A stretch of DNA of 64,000 nt from Paenibacillus terricola (lineage in GTDB: Bacteria > Bacillota > Bacilli > Paenibacillales > Paenibacillaceae). Under the pieces are notes generated by a model, which was not told where the DNA came from, made no database searches, and saw nothing but the letters and a program-made list of their open reading frames with translations. This document shows, one piece after another, positions 61,240 to 64,000 of this stretch. The translations under genes were made by a program, and so were the position numbers. Within the stretch, counting starts at the first letter, position 1. The number at the start of each line of letters is the position of its first letter. The stretch lies in assembly GCF_014779765.1 (NCBI RefSeq), contig NZ_JACXZA010000007.1, positions 248,001 to 312,000 on the forward strand, given 5' to 3'.

Positions 61240-61375
61240 GCTTGTTTGCCCCATGTTGACTTCGCGGCATAAAAAATACATCGCCTGGGTTATTAGCCGC
61301 TTGGCGATGTATTCACAATCTGCATAGAATAGGTTCATTGAAAGATGATATTCATCCGATTCACATCAGCATTCA
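61240..61375. repeat. 136-bp near-identical duplication, copy B
   Basis: Matches 56754-56889 with two differences. It carries an ACATCGCC/GGCGATGT hairpin (61278-61310) and the last codons (LNADVNRMNIIFQ) of the frame at 56849-57079, with no upstream gene, so it is a remnant. Confidence 0.88.
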
Positions 61376-61447
61376 AGAGAGTCGCAACAGGTCATTTGCT
61401 CCCAACCCCTCACGACCCTCCAAACCGCATCCGACGCAGCCTTTCGG
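61375..61447. repeat. Dispersed hairpin repeat, copy 2
   Basis: It begins AAGAGAGTCGCAACAGGTCA and ends CGCATCCGACGCAGCC plus TTTCGG, aligned with copies at 6763-6837 and 62130-62203. The same right-end block (CGCATCCGACGCAGCCTCTC) also occurs at about 57076-57095. Confidence 0.5.
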
Positions 61448-61472
61448 CTTCATTTACATAGCTGTATGAAAC

Positions 61473-61510
61473 AAAAGACCTTGTGCCTCTTAACCGGCAC
61501 AAGGTCTTTC
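61473..61510 (-). terminator. Terminator of the OsmC gene
   Basis: AAAGACCTTGTGCC pairs with GGCACAAGGTCTTT (about 14 bp), with T-tract TTTTG on the minus strand; it lies directly before the stop at 61515. Confidence 0.9.
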
Positions 61511-61514
61511 TAGC

Positions 61515-61961
61515 TCAATTATCAATAATGACACTTGCCAACTTGAGATTCACAGGGTTGGCGATCGTATCGCCTACAGGGCACTTGCTCTCCAGAAATT
61601 GTATAAACTCCTCAACCTTTTCTCTCGGCGAGTCCGTCTTGATTCGGAATGTATATCGGATGTCGGAGTAGCCTGGACGAACATCGGATCTGTTGAAAAA
61701 TCCGTCGAGGTCGATATCGCCTTCAACCTCAACATGGAAATCGTCGAGCTTCACACCGAACTTGGGTGCATATACTCTTGCCACAATAGATTGGCATGCG
61801 CCTAACGAGGCAAGCAAAGCTTCGACAGGATTCATGCCTGTATCCGTTCCGCCCAAACTTTGAGGCTCGTCAATGGTCAGCTCGAAATGTCTGGAGGTCG
61901 TTCTCACTTTTACTCCGTCTTGCAAATGCGCAGTCGCTTTAAAGGTTTGAACAGCCGACAT
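61515..61961 (-). CDS. OsmC-family protein
   Basis: A 148-residue protein of the OsmC/Ohr fold. It shows the signature GTDTGMNPVEALLASLGACQ, whose cysteine is the conserved first reactive Cys, and a second conserved Cys in LESKCPVGDTIANP. OsmC/Ohr proteins reduce organic hydroperoxides with lipoyl or thiol reductants. The spacing and the SKCPV motif fit the general OsmC/YhfA group better than Ohr. The start is ATG 61961, with AGGGAGAG upstream; an ATG two codons earlier is too close to it. Single gene with a strong terminator. Confidence 0.9.
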   Translation of the reverse strand: MSAVQTFKATAHLQDGVKVRTTSRHFELTIDEPQSLGGTDTGMNPVEALLASLGACQSIVARVYAPKFGVKLDDFHVEVEGDIDLDGFFNRSDVRPGYSDIRYTFRIKTDSPREKVEEFIQFLESKCPVGDTIANPVNLKLASVIIDN

Positions 61962-62129
61962 TGTCATCTCTCCCTAGATAATGAAGTATGTAATTCCAAC
62001 ACACGTAATTCCTAGTATTCAGCTATGTTTTATAAATATTATACGTGTTGAACCTACATACCGTCAATCTAGTAAATAAGTTTGCTGACGGTCATACTTA
62101 ATGTTATCGAAGGTAGCCGAAAAGAACGC

Positions 62130-62203
62130 CAAAGAGGGCTGCAACAGGCCGCGTTCTCGCTACCTGTAGTAACCCCCAGCCCGCGTCCGATGCGGCCTCT
62201 TTT
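62130..62203. repeat. Dispersed hairpin repeat, copy 3
   Basis: It begins AAAGAGGGCTGCAACAGGCC and ends CGCGTCCGATGCGGCCTCTT plus TTT. Inner arms CAGG/CCTG and GGGCT/AGCCC can pair, and outer AGAGG/CCTCT ends are inverted. It lies after the stop of the VCBS-like gene and could help end its transcript. Confidence 0.55.
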
Positions 62204-62254
62204 TAAACTCGGTAATCTTGCTCCTCTATTAATAACTCAAGCTATAGCATCACA

Positions 62255-62986
62255 CTATTGAATAGTCGAACCAAAGATCGCAACATTCTGATTGCTCAAA
62301 GCAAACTGATTCCCGTTCCACGCCAAGGTGTTCAGGACATAACCCAAGGAATCCGCGTTATATCTTCCGGCTATCTTCTGGTACGCAAGCAGCTCATAAA
62401 CTTTATTACTGTCGAAATCTACAGGGTACAAACCGCTTAACGGATTTACAAACCCTGATATAGGCTGCTTCAGCTTCCCGTTGGTCTGGTAGATCTCCCC
62501 CAGATATTCCTTGTCTCTACCGGAGATGTCGATGATGTATCTCATGTTGTTCAATTTGCTGACAACCTCAACTCTGTAATTGTCCAAGTAAGTCACCGTA
62601 TATTGATAGAGGTCATTATAAGCCTTGTAGTTGAAAATGATTGTCGGAACGTTATTCAAGTACGAGTATATAAAGTGGTACATGATCCCTCCGCTCCCGC
62701 CGGTATTGATGCTGATCAGAATCTGATTCACCTTATTCCCGGTGAAGTCGCCTAAGAAAAGGGTCGGATTATATCCCGCATCATCCTGTAATCGCACTTG
62801 GGTTACTCTGCCGCTGCTTCCGTCTTGCACGACCAATCTGATTTGTTGAATAAACGGACTGTCCGGCGTTCGAACCCCTGTAAGATACACCTTGTCGGAT
62901 ACCCCGTCTCCCGTCACATCACCCTGTGCGAACGCTACGACACTCGACTGACTCGTTACTAGCCCACGATAGTAATGATAACTCAT
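62255..62986 (-). CDS. VCBS/FG-GAP-like protein
   Basis: A 243-residue beta-propeller-like protein with repeats starting VAFAQGDVTGDGVSDKVYLT and PTLFLGDFTGNKVNQILISI, the D-x-x-G-D-G/N calcium-type loops of VCBS/FG-GAP repeats, and FVNPLSGLYPVDFDSNKVYE later. There is no signal peptide; similar Paenibacillus and Bacillus proteins are found on spores or in the cytoplasm, but the role is unknown. AAAAGGGAG precedes ATG 62986. Confidence 0.72.
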   Translation of the reverse strand: MSYHYYRGLVTSQSSVVAFAQGDVTGDGVSDKVYLTGVRTPDSPFIQQIRLVVQDGSSGRVTQVRLQDDAGYNPTLFLGDFTGNKVNQILISINTGGSGGIMYHFIYSYLNNVPTIIFNYKAYNDLYQYTVTYLDNYRVEVVSKLNNMRYIIDISGRDKEYLGEIYQTNGKLKQPISGFVNPLSGLYPVDFDSNKVYELLAYQKIAGRYNADSLGYVLNTLAWNGNQFALSNQNVAIFGSTIQ

Positions 62987-63109
62987 CCCGTTAGCTCCCT
63001 TTTATAAATGCCCTGGATTTTAACACTCGTTCTTTATGATATGGGCATTTAACGCATACAGTTACTGCGAATGGGAACGGCATGTCCTCTCCTTCTTGCC
63101 TCCATTACA

Positions 63110-63158
63110 GAAAAAAAACATCGCCAGGCAGGGTATACAGCTCCTGAGGCGATGTATT
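63110..63158 (-). terminator. Terminator, ACATCGCC family, of the SnoaL-like gene
   Basis: ACATCGCC (63118-63125) pairs with GGCGATGT (63148-63155), with inner AGG/CCT pairs; eight A on the left give the minus-strand T-tract. Confidence 0.85.
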
Positions 63159-63210
63159 CTACTATCAAATGCTGGTGGGAACAGGTCCAACGGAACCACA
63201 ACGGTACTAC

Positions 63211-63591
63211 TTAACTGTAATCTTCGATCACCAGTATTTTGCCTTCTTGAATTTCGAATACAGACTTCCCCTTAAGCTGAATCTTATCTCCACTTTTTAA
63301 TCCATTGGGCAAATCTGTCGCCAGTATGGCTTCATAATCAATTTGGACCTCCGCTTGGTCGGCAATTGCACTATAGTTAGTTATCGTCTGGCACCGACTA
63401 GAGAACATTTTAGCGGACTTTGCTGCTAACTCACCGAATTGTTGCATTCCTCTGGTCTCCGTATCCATCACGCCATTGGAGTAATTCCGAAATAGTACCT
63501 GTTCATGCATAAGTCTAAGCATTCCTTCAATATCAAATAAATTGTAAGCCTCAATATAACGTTCAATGATTCTTTTGTTGTGCTCGCTCAT
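63211..63591 (-). CDS. SnoaL/NTF2-like protein
   Basis: A 126-residue cone-shaped NTF2-like fold: KRIIERYIEAYNLFDIEGML (helix 1, typical start of SnoaL-like proteins), then GMQQFGELAAKSAKMF and the closing strands DKIQLKGKSVFEIQEGKILV. Members are polyketide cyclases, isomerases or ligand-binding proteins; the active residues cannot be assigned here. ATG 63591, with a weak ribosome-binding site upstream. Single gene. Confidence 0.78.
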   Translation of the reverse strand: MSEHNKRIIERYIEAYNLFDIEGMLRLMHEQVLFRNYSNGVMDTETRGMQQFGELAAKSAKMFSSRCQTITNYSAIADQAEVQIDYEAILATDLPNGLKSGDKIQLKGKSVFEIQEGKILVIEDYS

Positions 63592-63777
63592 TGTTTAGTC
63601 GCCTCCAAGGTCCACGAGAGATACCTCTCTATTCGATTAAACTCAGTCAGATTCCTTTATCTTCCTAATTCCCTGCACGATCCGCCCCTTGAGACTCTCA
63701 CTCAGCGAGGAAGATGTCGGTTTCAGCACGATGGAGAAGCTCGAAGAGAGCGTTGACTCCATATTGACTTTGAGCAT

Positions 63778-63820
63778 AAAAAAACATCGCCCAGGGCACA
63801 AGCCCATATGGCGATGTATT
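63778..63820 (-). terminator. Terminator, ACATCGCC family, of the LacI-family gene
   Basis: ACATCGCC (63784-63791) pairs with GGCGATGT (63810-63817), with GGGC/GCCC inside and seven A on the left. The sequence before it (CCATATTGACTTTGAGCATA) resembles the start of the 136-bp duplication. Confidence 0.85.
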
Positions 63821-63826
63821 CGGCTC

Positions 63827-64000
63827 TTACCTATTACTAACACTTCTCTTCGCGACACTTTCTCGAATAACCAGCTTGTTGGGCAGCAGCACTTTGGCCG
63901 GCAGATTATGACGCTTGTTCAGACGATCAATTAAGAGCTGAACCGCCCAGTTCCCCATCTCGACAATTGGCATTCCCACCGTCGTCAGCATCGGGGATAC
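63827..64000 (-). CDS. LacI-family transcriptional regulator (C-terminal part)
   Basis: The last 57 residues are visible; the gene continues beyond the window. VSPMLTTVGMPIVEMGNWAV is the start of the final periplasmic-binding-like strand-helix unit, followed by LLIDRLNKRHN, and LPNKLVIRESVAKRS matches the conserved end of LacI proteins, where R-E-S-x precedes the stop. The DNA-binding domain and operator are outside the window, so the regulated sugar is unknown. The ACATCGCC terminator follows the stop. Confidence 0.9.
   Translation of the reverse strand, partial: VSPMLTTVGMPIVEMGNWAVQLLIDRLNKRHNLPAKVLLPNKLVIRESVAKRSVSNR

Larger units (their letters stand above)
60866..61514. other. Intergenic region with gene remnants and repeats
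   Basis: About 650 bp. It holds the metalloprotease promoter region, duplication copy B (61240-61375), dispersed repeat copy 2 (61375-61447) and the OsmC terminator (61473-61510). A short open frame from 61100 has no ribosome-binding site and runs into the duplication, so I did not call it. Confidence 0.6.

Noticed and set aside
35935-63820. Repeated ACATCGCC stems as a CRISPR-like array
   Set aside because: The copies are kilobases apart, have different loops and each follows a stop codon with a T-tract; they are terminators.

Overview
The window looks like chromosomal DNA of a Paenibacillus-like member of the Bacillales. Support: Gram-positive ribosome-binding sites, a nagBA operon with an RpiR-type regulator, a YesM/AraC two-component pair beside an Lpl-type sugar ABC operon, an SLH-domain protein, DUF4179-type and zinc-finger anti-sigma factors, and SecA2. 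Most genes are moderately GC-rich; three stretches (36.0-39.0 kb, 42.8-44.7 kb, 57.1-61.0 kb) are clearly AT-richer. No tRNA, rRNA or CRISPR array was seen.

Layout. 0-4.3 kb: amino-sugar and PTS sugar control. An EIIA-Glc gene (cut by the window edge) and its BglG-type antiterminator lie behind a RAT/terminator leader; divergently, rpiR-nagB-nagA overlap stop-to-start. 4.4-11 kb: two alpha/beta hydrolases, a Tic20/DUF4870-like membrane protein, a secreted GH43-type glycosidase, a TerB-like protein and a DUF695/RraB-like protein. 11-17 kb: a GEMM-I (cyclic dinucleotide) riboswitch with a terminator precedes a chemoreceptor gene and a one-module NRPS-like adenylation-carrier-reductase gene. 17-32 kb: regulation and envelope sensing, with four ECF sigma genes. 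One is fused to a BtrH/C39-like domain and overlaps a paralogue of that domain; the others sit with membrane anti-sigma-type proteins. There is also a response regulator / serine hydrolase / histidine kinase operon. 32-36 kb: an XRE regulator, two small membrane proteins and SecA2.

36-39 kb holds the strongest candidate for a special system: an AT-rich retron made of a reverse transcriptase with NAxxH, YADD and VTG motifs and an upstream phosphoribosyltransferase-like effector. The sequence upstream of the effector has hairpins that could be the msr-msd RNA. 39-47.6 kb: a MarR-controlled NmrA-type oxidoreductase, a small frameshifted gene, an APH-type kinase, CcdC-like, HAD and two VOC proteins, an SLH protein and a divergent HxlR/F420-type pair. 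47.7-49.6 kb: a WG-repeat gene missing its 5' end, abutting an IS4-family transposase fragment. 49.7-56.6 kb: a complete sugar ABC importer with its sensor kinase and regulator. 57-64 kb: AT-rich secreted and lipoprotein genes, a matrixin-type metalloprotease, OsmC, a VCBS-like protein, a SnoaL-like protein and the end of a LacI regulator, with a 136-bp duplication and other short repeats.

Many terminators share sequence: an ACATCGCC/GGCGATGT stem recurs five times and a TACAGAGCA/TGCTCTGTA stem twice. All calls were made by eye from sequence and family knowledge; no search or folding program was run.
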